From assembly GCA_016295245.1 (NCBI GenBank), contig JAEDLO010000025.1, positions 1 to 19,333 on the forward strand: a stretch of 19,333 bases of DNA, written 5' to 3'. A program made the translations under genes and the position numbers. The notes under the pieces were generated by a model, which worked only from the letters and a program-made list of their open reading frames with translations, had not been told where the DNA came from and did not search any database. The DNA comes from Bacteroidales bacterium (GTDB lineage: Bacteria > Bacteroidota > Bacteroidia > Bacteroidales > UBA932). Position 1 is the stretch's first letter. Every line of letters begins with the position of its first letter. Shown here one piece after another: positions 1 to 7,795 of the stretch.

Positions 1-1881
1 GTCATTATCGTAAGGGCTGTTGAGCCTGTAGAGGTCTCCGAACTGTACTACCGGGCGGATGAGTTTGTAGTCTGCTATGGCCTCACGGCAGAGGTCTTTC
101 TCTGCCTGGCTCATATTTGCCGGCTGGATTTCCATTCCGAGCCTGCCGCTCATTGCTACGTCAATCCTGAACTTGATCGGCACGTTGCGGCCGGTCTGGT
201 GGTTAGGAGCGGCGCTGATGTGGGAGGCCATAGTAAGGGAAGGGTAGAAGTATGAGGTGCCCCACTGCATATAGAGTCTCTGAAGGGCGTCTGTGTCGTC
301 GCTTACCCAGAATTCGTCGAACCAAGGCATAAGGCCGTAACTTGCCCTTCCGCCGCCGCTGGCGCAGGTCTGGATGGTGAGATCAGGATACTTTGCCCTC
401 ACTCTCTTGAGCACATTGACAAGTCCGCGGTGGTACTCGATGTAGAGGTGGCTCTGGTTCTTGAGGTACTGGGAGCCGTGGGCTGAGATGTCCATATTGG
501 CATCCCACTTGATATAGGCGATGTCCGGGTTTTCGCTCATAATGTTGTCAACAACTCCGAAAACGAAGTCCTGGACCTTCGGATTCGAGAGGTCGAGCAG
601 GAGCTGGGTGCGTCCGCGACCGGTGACCAGGTCTCTGTTCTCGGCCTTTACGACCCAGTCAGGGTGAGCCTCGTAGAGCTCGCTCTTGGTGTTGGTCATC
701 TCAGGCTCAATCCAGATACCGAACTTGATGCCGTACTTGCGGGCGGTCTTCACGAGCCAGCCAATGCCTCCCGGCAGCTTGACCCTGTCCACAACCCAGT
801 CGCCCAGCGACGAGTCGTCGGTCACGCGGCGATATTTGTCGCCGAACCAGCCGTCGTCCATTACGAAGAGCTCTCCTCCCATCGAAGAGATGTCGCTCAT
901 CATCTGCTCCATACCCGGCTCATTGATGTCCATATAGACGCCTTCCCAGCTATTGAGCAGGATGCGGCGCTCGACCTTGCCGTTTGCAATCTTGTAATTG
1001 CGTCCCCAGCGGTGGAAGTTGCGGCTCGCACCGCCCAGGCCCTCGATTGAGAAGGTGTAGGCAAGCTCAGGGGTCTCGAAGCTCTCGCCTCCTGCGAGGT
1101 CGTAGTTCGAGTCCTCAGGGCAGATGCCCGCGAAGAAACGATGGTAGTCGTTGTCGGCAGTGGCAAGGCGCAGCTCGTAGTTGCCGCTGTAGCAGAGGGC
1201 GGCGCCGATGACCCTGCCCTCGCTTTCGCTCGGCTCGCCGTCAAGCGAAATCATAAGCTCGGAGTGGAAGGTGTGGGAGTTGCGCACGCCATCCCTGTTC
1301 TTGATGACCTTCATTCCCCTCTGGAGCGGCTCGCTTGCAACGCGGCCTTCATTGCCCCAGGAGCCGTAAAGGTATGAAATCCAGACATCCTGATAGCGGA
1401 ACGGGAGGCAGCCCGAGTCGAAGCGTGTAAGCTTGACCGGCTTCTTGCCTCCGTTGCTGATCACGCTCCAGGTGCTGATCATATTCTCCTTCTCGTAGGT
1501 CTTGAAGTAGTTGGTGACGGTGAAAGGGTAGTGGGTGTCGCGGCTCTCGACCTTGAGGATGCGGCCGTTTTCCCAATTTTCTGAACTGACGGCGCTGACC
1601 TGGAGTTTGAGGGTCATATTGCCGTCCGGGAAGATTACGCTGATGGCCTCCTCTTCCTTTCCGATGAGGCCGTGGGCGGGATATGCCCTCTGCGGCCGCA
1701 GACCCGCTGCCATAAGGTTGGCGGCGTCAGCTTCGTCAAGTTTTGGTCCGTAGTAAGAAATCATCAGCTCGCTGCCCGGCCTGGCGTTCACCACCATACT
1801 TGTGTTGGCGGTGTTGAGCACTTCCTGGGCATTGAGAGCGCAAGTGAATGCTAATGCAATCAGAGCAAGTTTTGTTTTCAT
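1..1881 (-). CDS. Secreted alpha-galactosidase, glycoside hydrolase family 36 (3' end outside window)
   Basis: Hydrolyses terminal alpha-1,6-linked galactose from oligosaccharides such as melibiose and raffinose or from galactomannan side chains. The 627 visible codons begin with a signal peptide (MKTKLALIALAFTCALNA, probable cleavage before QE), so the enzyme acts outside the cytoplasm. An N-terminal beta-sandwich region is followed by the catalytic barrel with GWLVKTARKYGIKFGIWIEPEM-like strands. The KWDAN motif carries the predicted nucleophile at Asp460, and the acid/base Asp lies in SDDTDA (residues 527-532). QTCASGGGR and MASHISAAPNHQTGR are also typical of GH36. Family members are about 700-730 residues, so roughly the last 100 residues lie beyond the left edge. 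The start at 1881 gives a full signal peptide and sits 12 bases after the preceding gene's stop. There is no SD box; the upstream bases are AT-rich, as usual in Bacteroidota. The natural glycan cannot be read from sequence. Confidence 0.94.
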   Translation of the reverse strand, partial: MKTKLALIALAFTCALNAQEVLNTANTSMVVNARPGSELMISYYGPKLDEADAANLMAAGLRPQRAYPAHGLIGKEEEAISVIFPDGNMTLKLQVSAVSSENWENGRILKVESRDTHYPFTVTNYFKTYEKENMISTWSVISNGGKKPVKLTRFDSGCLPFRYQDVWISYLYGSWGNEGRVASEPLQRGMKVIKNRDGVRNSHTFHSELMISLDGEPSESEGRVIGAALCYSGNYELRLATADNDYHRFFAGICPEDSNYDLAGGESFETPELAYTFSIEGLGGASRNFHRWGRNYKIANGKVERRILLNSWEGVYMDINEPGMEQMMSDISSMGGELFVMDDGWFGDKYRRVTDDSSLGDWVVDRVKLPGGIGWLVKTARKYGIKFGIWIEPEMTNTKSELYEAHPDWVVKAENRDLVTGRGRTQLLLDLSNPKVQDFVFGVVDNIMSENPDIAYIKWDANMDISAHGSQYLKNQSHLYIEYHRGLVNVLKRVRAKYPDLTIQTCASGGGRASYGLMPWFDEFWVSDDTDALQRLYMQWGTSYFYPSLTMASHISAAPNHQTGRNVPIKFRIDVAMSGRLGMEIQPANMSQAEKDLCREAIADYKLIRPVVQFGDLYRLNSPYDND

Positions 1882-1893
1882 TGTTTTATGTTA

Positions 1894-2925
1894 TTAGTAT
1901 TCAGTGTCTTTCGGGAAGACGGCAATGGCGTAGCGGCTGTCTTCGTCCAGTTCGGTCAATATTTGTACGGCTCCCTCAAGAAGGGAGCGCAGTCCGGTGG
2001 CTCCGGCTGCGTAAACCACCCTCATTTCAAACGCTCCCTCCTCAAGCTGGCCGGCCTGCTGTTCGTAGAGGCGGTGTGCGACCAGTCCCATCGTGTTGCG
2101 CAGGTTGATCTCCACGCAGGGTGCAAGGCCGTAGAGTCCGCCGCCCGTCCTGCAGATTAGCATATCCACTCCGAGCTTGCCCAGGTAGCGCCCGCAAAGC
2201 TCCCTTTCCAGGAAGCCGCAGACATACTCCCTCGTCCGCTCGAGCAGCTGCCGTCCCACATAAGCTTCCAGCTTCGAAGAGATGTAGCTGTCACCGGCGA
2301 GCAGGTTGGACTTGTAGGCGTTGCCCTCATTGCGGAAGAGCGAGAGTCCCTCGTAGCGCAGCCCTTCCCCCGTGGCGCAGAAAAGCATCGCGAAGTCGCA
2401 GACGACATCGGCACGCTCCTGGGCAATCAAGCTGCCCTGCTTGGCTAGGGTCCGCTCGCACCAGCCATAAGCCACGTCGAGCAGCTTGCCGTCCCTGACA
2501 TTGAACAGCCCTTTCCCGCTTCCGGACCAGGGGGCCTTGATGATGGCCTCGCTGTGGCAGTCCATATAGGAGAGCAGCTCTTCGAGCGAGCGGATTTCGC
2601 GGCTGCCGAGGCTCACGAGGGCGTCGAGGCGGGGCAGGGAAACCTCCATCTTCAAGGCGAGCCGCCGGTGCGAGAGTTCTCGGACGTCTCTGAGGTATGC
2701 GACCGTCGGGAGCTCTTCTTCGGGGACGCCGTTTCGGAGAAGCTTCTGCCTCACGACGCTGTCCCAGCCCCAAACGGGCGGCCAGGGAGTGGAGTCATCG
2801 CCAAGGATTTCAAGGATCTTCGCGCAGTCACGCCCGAAGCGGAGAGCGGACTCCGGCGGCACGAAATTGGGATCGCCGTTGGCAAGGCAGAGCTCGTGCT
2901 CAGGGTTGAAGATGCCCTTGGTCAT
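1894..2925 (-). CDS. ATP-grasp-like conserved hypothetical protein
   Basis: A cytoplasmic protein of 343 residues without signal peptide or membrane segment. I recognise it only as a conserved Bacteroidetes-type hypothetical opening with IFNPEHELCLANG. Two stretches look like an ATP-grasp fold: IIKAPWSGSGKGL (128-140), with a candidate nucleotide-binding Lys130 and glycine-rich loop, and VEINLRNTMG (271-280), whose Glu272 and Asn274 match the metal-binding E-x-N pattern at the end of ATP-grasp domains. Such enzymes usually join a carboxylate to an amine or thiol through an acylphosphate; the substrates here are unknown. It lies 18 bases downstream of the SAH hydrolase gene and 12 bases upstream of the alpha-galactosidase gene, so the three are probably cotranscribed. 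The real-gene call is strong because the frame is open throughout and the spacing is operon-like. The ATP-grasp assignment is an inference from two motifs. Confidence 0.7.
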   Translation of the reverse strand: MTKGIFNPEHELCLANGDPNFVPPESALRFGRDCAKILEILGDDSTPWPPVWGWDSVVRQKLLRNGVPEEELPTVAYLRDVRELSHRRLALKMEVSLPRLDALVSLGSREIRSLEELLSYMDCHSEAIIKAPWSGSGKGLFNVRDGKLLDVAYGWCERTLAKQGSLIAQERADVVCDFAMLFCATGEGLRYEGLSLFRNEGNAYKSNLLAGDSYISSKLEAYVGRQLLERTREYVCGFLERELCGRYLGKLGVDMLICRTGGGLYGLAPCVEINLRNTMGLVAHRLYEQQAGQLEEGAFEMRVVYAAGATGLRSLLEGAVQILTELDEDSRYAIAVFPKDTEY

Positions 2926-2943
2926 ACTCTCCCCTCGAAGGGC

Positions 2944-4191
2944 TTAGTCGCCGTAGAGGTAGCGGTGCTGCTCGTCGCTGAGCGCGTCGATGCTGCAGCC
3001 CCAGTGGGCGAGGATGCGGCTGGCGACTTCAAGGTCGATTTCCTTCGGCACAGGGCGGGTCATCTCGCCCCTTGTGTGCTTCTCATCCTTGTGGCGGACG
3101 AGGTACAGGGCGCTCAGGGCCTGGATGGCAAAGGACATATCCATAATCTCGGCAGGATGGCCGTCTCCGGCGGCGAGGTTCACGAGCCTGCCTTCCGCGA
3201 GGATGTAGATGCGCTTTCCGGATGCGAGGGTGTAGGCCTGGATGTTGGCGCGGGCAGGTTCGCACTTGACCGCAATCCTGCTCAGTCCTGCAACATCGAC
3301 TTCGACGTCGAAGTGGCCTGCGTTGCAGCAGATGGCGCCGTCTTTCATCGCCTCGAAGTGCTCAGGGCGGATGACGTGGCAGCAGCCGGTGACGGTCACG
3401 AAGAAGTCGCCCAGGGCGGCCGCCTGCTCCATCTTCATCACGCTGAAGCCGTCCATCACCGCCTCCATTGCCTTGACCGGGTCGATTTCGGTGATGATCA
3501 CCTGGGCGCCGAGGCCCTTGGCCCTCATAGCGACGCCCTTGCCGCACCAGCCGTAGCCTGCGACCACGACGGTCTTGCCTGCGACGATGAGGTTGGTGGT
3601 GCGGTTGATGCCGTCCCAGACACTCTGACCGGTGCCGTAGCGGTTGTCAAAGAGATGCTTGCAGTCGGCATTGTTGACGAGCATCATAGGGAAGAGGAGC
3701 TCCTTCTTGGCGTCGAGGGCGACTAGGCGGTGTATGCCTGTGGTGGTCTCCTCGCAGCCGCCTATGACGTTCGGAATGAGCTCGGGGAACTCGCTGTGGA
3801 TGCAGGAAACCAGGTCGCCTCCATCGTCGATGATGATGTTAGGGCCGATTTCAAGCACGCGGCGGATGTGGGCCTCATACTCCTCGGGAGTGGCTCCGTG
3901 CCAGGCGAAGACATTCAGACCCGCGTGGTCGAGGGCTGCCGCAACGTCGTCCTGTGTGGAGAGGGGATTGCTGCCGGTGACGTACATCTGCGCACCGCCG
4001 GCGGCGAGCACCTTGCAAAGGTAGGCCGTCTTGGCCTCAAGGTGTACGGACAAGGCTACTTTCAGGCCCTTGAAAGGCAGGGTGCGTGAAAACTCTTCTT
4101 CAAGTCCACGAAGCAGCGGCATATGGTCCTTTACCCATTCGATTTTGAGCGCTCCGTCCTTGTGGAGCGATGGATTCTTTATTTCACTCAT
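2944..4191 (-). CDS. ahcY: S-adenosylhomocysteine hydrolase, short archaeal/Thermotoga type
   Basis: Splits S-adenosylhomocysteine reversibly into adenosine and homocysteine with tightly bound NAD, relieving product inhibition of methyltransferases. At 415 residues it is shorter than the usual bacterial enzyme (about 430-480). Substrate-domain motifs are all present: STQDD (78-82), DDGGDL (122-127), EETTTG (147-152), and Lys178 with Asp182-Asn183 in CKHLFDN. The NAD loop reads GYGWCGKG (212-219), as in Thermotoga and archaeal enzymes, instead of the usual GYGDVGKG. The segment NRYGTGQSVWDGI also follows that subtype, followed by AGHFDVE (291-297) and LAEGRLVNLAAGDGHP (331-346). The C-terminus ends in HRYLYGD and lacks the long tail ending in KPDHYRY that contacts the neighbouring NAD site in the long type. 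It is the first gene of the leftward operon. Because the methionine-cycle context is missing, an inosyl variant (S-inosylhomocysteine hydrolase) cannot be excluded. Confidence 0.9.
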   Translation of the reverse strand: MSEIKNPSLHKDGALKIEWVKDHMPLLRGLEEEFSRTLPFKGLKVALSVHLEAKTAYLCKVLAAGGAQMYVTGSNPLSTQDDVAAALDHAGLNVFAWHGATPEEYEAHIRRVLEIGPNIIIDDGGDLVSCIHSEFPELIPNVIGGCEETTTGIHRLVALDAKKELLFPMMLVNNADCKHLFDNRYGTGQSVWDGINRTTNLIVAGKTVVVAGYGWCGKGVAMRAKGLGAQVIITEIDPVKAMEAVMDGFSVMKMEQAAALGDFFVTVTGCCHVIRPEHFEAMKDGAICCNAGHFDVEVDVAGLSRIAVKCEPARANIQAYTLASGKRIYILAEGRLVNLAAGDGHPAEIMDMSFAIQALSALYLVRHKDEKHTRGEMTRPVPKEIDLEVASRILAHWGCSIDALSDEQHRYLYGD

Positions 4192-4210
4192 CAGTAAGCA
4201 GTTTAATTAT

Positions 4211-4220
4211 CGCAAATATA
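4211..4220 (-). promoter_or_regulatory. -7 box of the leftward (ahcY) operon promoter
   Basis: Read on the minus strand this is TATATTTGCG, which fits the Bacteroidetes -7 consensus TAnnTTTG. The ahcY start codon follows about 21 bases downstream. The -33 element is weak: TTTT sits at the expected 19-base spacing instead of TTTG. The box is the exact mirror of the one at 4250-4259. Confidence 0.6.
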
Positions 4221-4249
4221 ACCAAAAAACAAGTGTTAAAAAAAAAGAC

Positions 4250-4259
4250 TATATTTGCG
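4250..4259 (+). promoter_or_regulatory. -7 box of the rightward three-gene operon promoter
   Basis: TATATTTGCG fits the Bacteroidetes -7 consensus TAnnTTTG, and the chosen ATG at 4278 lies about 20 bases beyond it. I see no TTTG at the expected -33 position. The box supports starting the first gene at 4278, because the upstream in-frame ATG at 4170 would precede this promoter. Confidence 0.6.
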
Positions 4260-4277
4260 AGATTTAGATTGTCAGAA

Positions 4278-5393
4278 ATGAACCCTTTATTTAAGATAAA
4301 AGCCGCCTTGATGAGTGCGGCTATGAACAAGAAAAAGAACGAATATTTCGATGTGGTCAGCGCCGATCTTTCCCAGCTCGATCGCAATGCGGACCCTCTC
4401 GTGAACAATAGCTATTTCTTCGGCGGCTACGGTATGGACGGCAGCTGCTTCACAATGAGACTCGGTCAGAGGACCAACGGCACCGCCGAAATCTTCGTGA
4501 TACTCGTGATGCCCGACGGACGCTACCTGACTTCTGAAAAGCAGGAATATCCTCTGGACGAGGCCCCAATCAAGGTGCGCAACATCATCCCTGCAAGGGA
4601 TTGGAATGTAGTATATGAAGGCACAATGGTCGATATGAACGACGGCAGCAAGCACGAGTGCACGCTCCGCTTCGACTATATTGCGCGCCTTCCAATCTTC
4701 TACCCGATGAGGGACGGAGACCTCAGGGGCATAGCCGAGTCCTTTGCCCGCCGCCGCTGGAACAAGGCCTTCTTCAAGAGCCTCGCCGGAGACACCGGAG
4801 TAAACAACGAGGGCAGCAAAACCAAACAGATACATTACGAACAGACCGGACGCCTTGTGGGCAGCGTAACGCTTGACGGCATCGAGACCCAGTTCTCCTA
4901 CGCCGGCATCCGTGACCGCGCCTTCGGCAAGAGGGACTGGAACTATATGAACGTCCACATCTGGCTCATCGCCGCAACCCCTCAGGGAGAGGTGATGAAC
5001 TTCAGCATTGTCAGCTATCCTCACGCAAGCAATATGTTCTGCGGCTACTGCGACTATGACGAAGACCGCAACTATGCGCTCAGCGACTACAAGATAATAT
5101 CCTACGACCACACCAACGGAGTGGGACCGGAAGAGATGATAGTGGACTGCAAATTCACCAACGGCAAGACCTACCGCGTGAAAACCCACCGTCAGCACGA
5201 CCTTGTGACCAAGTTTGACGGCGGAAACTTCTATTTCCACGAAGCTGTGGGAGACTTCACCTTCACAACTATTCCGGACCTGGGTTGCGAACCGCTCCCG
5301 GGCGCCAAGGTTATTAATGCAAAAGGCACCATCGAAATGGGCTGGAACAAGGACAGCAGCAGATGGGGCACTTATGACAAAGACAAGGATTAA
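4278..5393 (+). CDS. Lipocalin-like (AttH/CrtC or DUF7064-like) protein of unknown function
   Basis: A 371-residue protein without clear signal peptide or membrane segment. HYEQTGRLVGSVTLDG (about 187-202) followed by GIRDRAFGKRDW (210-221) resembles the HYEQ-x-GR-x-x-G and G-RDHSWG-RDW signature I know from AttH/CrtC-type lipocalin-like proteins and the DUF7064 family, which often occur beside phosphotransferases. Known relatives include hydroxyneurosporene hydratase (CrtC), but catalysis has not been shown for most members. The rest is rich in aromatic residues and predicted beta structure. The start at 4278 was chosen because it follows the promoter box by about 20 bases; the in-frame ATG at 4170 would add 36 residues that overlap the start and promoter of the divergent gene, and ATG 4311 is also possible. 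Its stop codon overlaps the next start by one base (TAATG), implying translational coupling with the PEP-utilising enzyme. Family placement is by motif memory only. Confidence 0.7.
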   Translation: MNPLFKIKAALMSAAMNKKKNEYFDVVSADLSQLDRNADPLVNNSYFFGGYGMDGSCFTMRLGQRTNGTAEIFVILVMPDGRYLTSEKQEYPLDEAPIKVRNIIPARDWNVVYEGTMVDMNDGSKHECTLRFDYIARLPIFYPMRDGDLRGIAESFARRRWNKAFFKSLAGDTGVNNEGSKTKQIHYEQTGRLVGSVTLDGIETQFSYAGIRDRAFGKRDWNYMNVHIWLIAATPQGEVMNFSIVSYPHASNMFCGYCDYDEDRNYALSDYKIISYDHTNGVGPEEMIVDCKFTNGKTYRVKTHRQHDLVTKFDGGNFYFHEAVGDFTFTTIPDLGCEPLPGAKVINAKGTIEMGWNKDSSRWGTYDKDKD

Positions 5394-7792
5394 TGGCAAA
5401 AATTTTCAACATCGAAGATATCCCTCAGGAATATCTGCCACTGGTCGGCGGCAAAGCCCGCGGACTCAACAGCCTGATCAAGTTCGGTTTTTCCGTTCCC
5501 CAGGCTTTCATCATTACTGACGTTGATGAGAACAGCGACCTTTCCGAGGCTGCCGAGAAGTACGTCAGAGATACATACGGTGAGGTTTCGGTCCGTTCAT
5601 CCGCAACTCTCGAAGACGGCAAGGACTTTTCGGCTGCAGGCCAGTTCTCGACCTATCTCAATATCGAGGGGACTGATACCGTAATCAACGCGGTCAAGTC
5701 CTGCATTGCTTCGCTCCACAACGCAACCGCCCAGAAATACAGCAAGGTCTTCCTTCGTTCTGCCGACTGCCGTATGACGGTCATCGTCCAGAAGATGGTC
5801 AAGGCAAAATGCGCCGGCGTCATCTTCTCCCGCGCTCCTATGCGTCCGGGCTATGTGCTCGTTGAGGCCGTGCCCGGCCTGGGTGAGAGCCTCGTGAGCG
5901 GCAAGATGAGCGCCCAGCAATACCGCGTCCGCGGCAAGCAGATCGAAAAGATGCCCAAGGACGCAGTCCTCACGCCCGAGCAGGCTATCGCCCTCGGCGA
6001 GGCGGGAAAGAAGGCCGAGAAACTCTTCGGCCAGCCTATGGACCTCGAATGGGCAATAGACGAGAACGACAACATTCAGTGGCTCCAGGCCCGCCCGATT
6101 ACCATCGGCGAAAGTGTGACGATGAACGAGCTGGACTGCGACATCGACGCCACGAAAGTAGTATATACCACCGGAAACATCGGAGAGGTGATGCCCGGAG
6201 CTGTGACTCCTCTCACTATCTCTACCAATATGCTGTCCCTGGACTGGGGTGTAATGAAGACCTATGAGGAAATAGGCTGTCTGGACGAAGAACTTCCTCC
6301 TTATCACTTCATCGCTCCGTACTACAACCATATGTTCTTCAATATGACCAATATGTACGCTGCGGCCCACTGCATCTACGGCTTCACCAAGGAGTCCACT
6401 GATGTTTCCATCTGCGGTATGGTGCTCAAGGATATGCCTGACAGCGATATGAAGGACAAGAGCCCTCTCGTGAAGCTCAAGAATATGATTCCTTTCCTGC
6501 GCCTGGTGCTCGGCGGAGACAGGGCCGTTAACGGTATGAAGAAGGTTATTTCCGAGCTGAGCTTCAATCTCGACTGCGGCAAGGACGAAATCTATCAGCA
6601 GATTCTCGACAATTTCAAATATCTGAAGCTTGCGCACTACTATCACTACGGGGCTTCCTATTATTCGGGAGGTGCGAGCGCGATGCTCAGTTCAACGCTT
6701 GACCCGGCTTTCCCGGACAAGGAGGAGCTGACATCTCTGATTGCAGGCGCCCTTACCCAGATTGATGACTTCGAGAGTGCAGACATCCTCAAGAATCTGG
6801 GCAGGCTCGCAATCAAGATGCTTGACCAGGATCCGTCCCTTGCGACCGCAAGCTATGAAGAGCTTGACGAGTATTTCGCAAGCAGGGCGAACGCCGAAGT
6901 GAAGCAGGCCTATAACAACTTTATGGAGCGTCACGGCTATCGCGGCATCCTCGAGAACGAGCTTATGAATATGCCTTGGCGCGACAACAGGGAGTCCTTC
7001 TATACTTCGCTCAAAAGCGTGCTCCTGTCCTGCGCCAACACAAAGCAAAGGGAGGAGACCCCTTGGACCGAATATGCCGACAGACTCCTCGCTCCTTTCA
7101 AGGGCGCTAAGAAAAAGTCTGTGAAGAATTCGCTGATGAAGGCCCGCAAGGGCGTTCGCTACCGCGAGTTCACCAAGTCGCGCACCATTATGGTTCTCGA
7201 CCAGTTCAAGCAGGCCTACCGCAAGCTCTCCAATATGATGGTGGAGGAGGGTATGCTTCCTGATGTGGAGAGCATCTACTTCCTCACCCAGGACGAGGTT
7301 GGAAGGCTTCTAAAGGGTGAGCAGAGCCTCGTCAAGAAGGCAATGGCCCGCCGCCGCCTCTACCCGCAGCAGAAGGAACTCAAGTTCCCTTACGCCGCAC
7401 TCGGAGTGCCTCAGCCTATCAGCGTGGCGCAGACCGATCCTGATGCGACTGTGCTCCAGGGCACTCCGGTTTCGCGAGGCATCGCCAGCGGCATCGCCCG
7501 CGTGGTTGCCGATGAGCGCGATGCGGCCCTGCTCCAGAAGGGCGAGATTATGGTAGCCCACTACACCGACATAGGCTGGTCTCCGTATTACAGCATCATA
7601 TCCGGTCTGGTGACCGAAATCGGTTCGGCTCTCTCCCACGGCGTAGTCGTCGCAAGGGAATACGCTCTTCCGACCGTGGTCAACACTCCTGACGCGATGA
7701 ACTTTATCCACACCGGAGACAAAATCACCATCGACGGCAATACCGGCAGCGTGATTATTGACGAAAGGGCAGAACAGACAGAAACAAAATAA
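5393..7792 (+). CDS. PEP-utilising phosphotransferase, rifampin-phosphotransferase/PEP-synthase-like
   Basis: A 799-residue cytoplasmic enzyme with the layout of rifampin phosphotransferase (about 867 residues) and PigC-like proteins. Residues about 1-240 form the ATP-grasp PPDK_N domain: GGKARGLNSL (19-28), VRSSATLEDGKDFSAAGQ (67-84) and the terminal DLEWAIDEND-IQWLQARPIT with Glu219, Gln232 and Arg234. Residues about 245-690 are the central acceptor-binding domain; GNIGEVMPGAVTPLT and MERHGYRG match the corresponding Rph regions. Residues about 700-799 are the swivelling His domain, with the phosphorylated His749 in SHGVVVAREYALPTVV. The Rph-type THG/SHG loop replaces the TCHAAI of true PEP synthase. 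The chemistry expected is ATP to AMP plus phosphate, with the beta-phosphate passed through His749 to an acceptor. The acceptor is unknown: pyruvate seems unlikely from the loop, and drug phosphorylation is unproven. It overlaps the previous gene by one base and precedes the kinase fusion by three. Confidence 0.88.
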   Translation: MAKIFNIEDIPQEYLPLVGGKARGLNSLIKFGFSVPQAFIITDVDENSDLSEAAEKYVRDTYGEVSVRSSATLEDGKDFSAAGQFSTYLNIEGTDTVINAVKSCIASLHNATAQKYSKVFLRSADCRMTVIVQKMVKAKCAGVIFSRAPMRPGYVLVEAVPGLGESLVSGKMSAQQYRVRGKQIEKMPKDAVLTPEQAIALGEAGKKAEKLFGQPMDLEWAIDENDNIQWLQARPITIGESVTMNELDCDIDATKVVYTTGNIGEVMPGAVTPLTISTNMLSLDWGVMKTYEEIGCLDEELPPYHFIAPYYNHMFFNMTNMYAAAHCIYGFTKESTDVSICGMVLKDMPDSDMKDKSPLVKLKNMIPFLRLVLGGDRAVNGMKKVISELSFNLDCGKDEIYQQILDNFKYLKLAHYYHYGASYYSGGASAMLSSTLDPAFPDKEELTSLIAGALTQIDDFESADILKNLGRLAIKMLDQDPSLATASYEELDEYFASRANAEVKQAYNNFMERHGYRGILENELMNMPWRDNRESFYTSLKSVLLSCANTKQREETPWTEYADRLLAPFKGAKKKSVKNSLMKARKGVRYREFTKSRTIMVLDQFKQAYRKLSNMMVEEGMLPDVESIYFLTQDEVGRLLKGEQSLVKKAMARRRLYPQQKELKFPYAALGVPQPISVAQTDPDATVLQGTPVSRGIASGIARVVADERDAALLQKGEIMVAHYTDIGWSPYYSIISGLVTEIGSALSHGVVVAREYALPTVVNTPDAMNFIHTGDKITIDGNTGSVIIDERAEQTETK

Positions 7793-7795
7793 GTT

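Larger units (their letters stand above)
4211..4259. repeat. Perfect 10-bp inverted repeat containing both divergent -7 boxes
   Basis: CGCAAATATA at 4211-4220 and TATATTTGCG at 4250-4259 are exact reverse complements separated by 29 A-rich bases. Each arm is a promoter box for its own direction. The symmetry may simply reflect two similar promoters, or the arms may also form an operator half-site pair. Confidence 0.7.

Noticed and set aside
2554..3726. 390-codon open frame on the plus strand opposite ahcY and the ATP-grasp-like gene
   Set aside because: It is antisense to two clear genes, crosses their junction, has no recognisable family, and is expected in GC-rich coding DNA.
4170..4277. 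Upstream in-frame ATG extending the lipocalin-like protein by 36 residues
   Set aside because: It overlaps the divergent ahcY start and precedes the predicted promoter, and the extra residues are low-complexity translation of A-rich intergenic DNA.
4287..5399. 370-codon minus-strand frame opposite the lipocalin-like gene
   Set aside because: It lies wholly opposite a better supported gene and has no motifs; the composition is typical of a reverse shadow frame.
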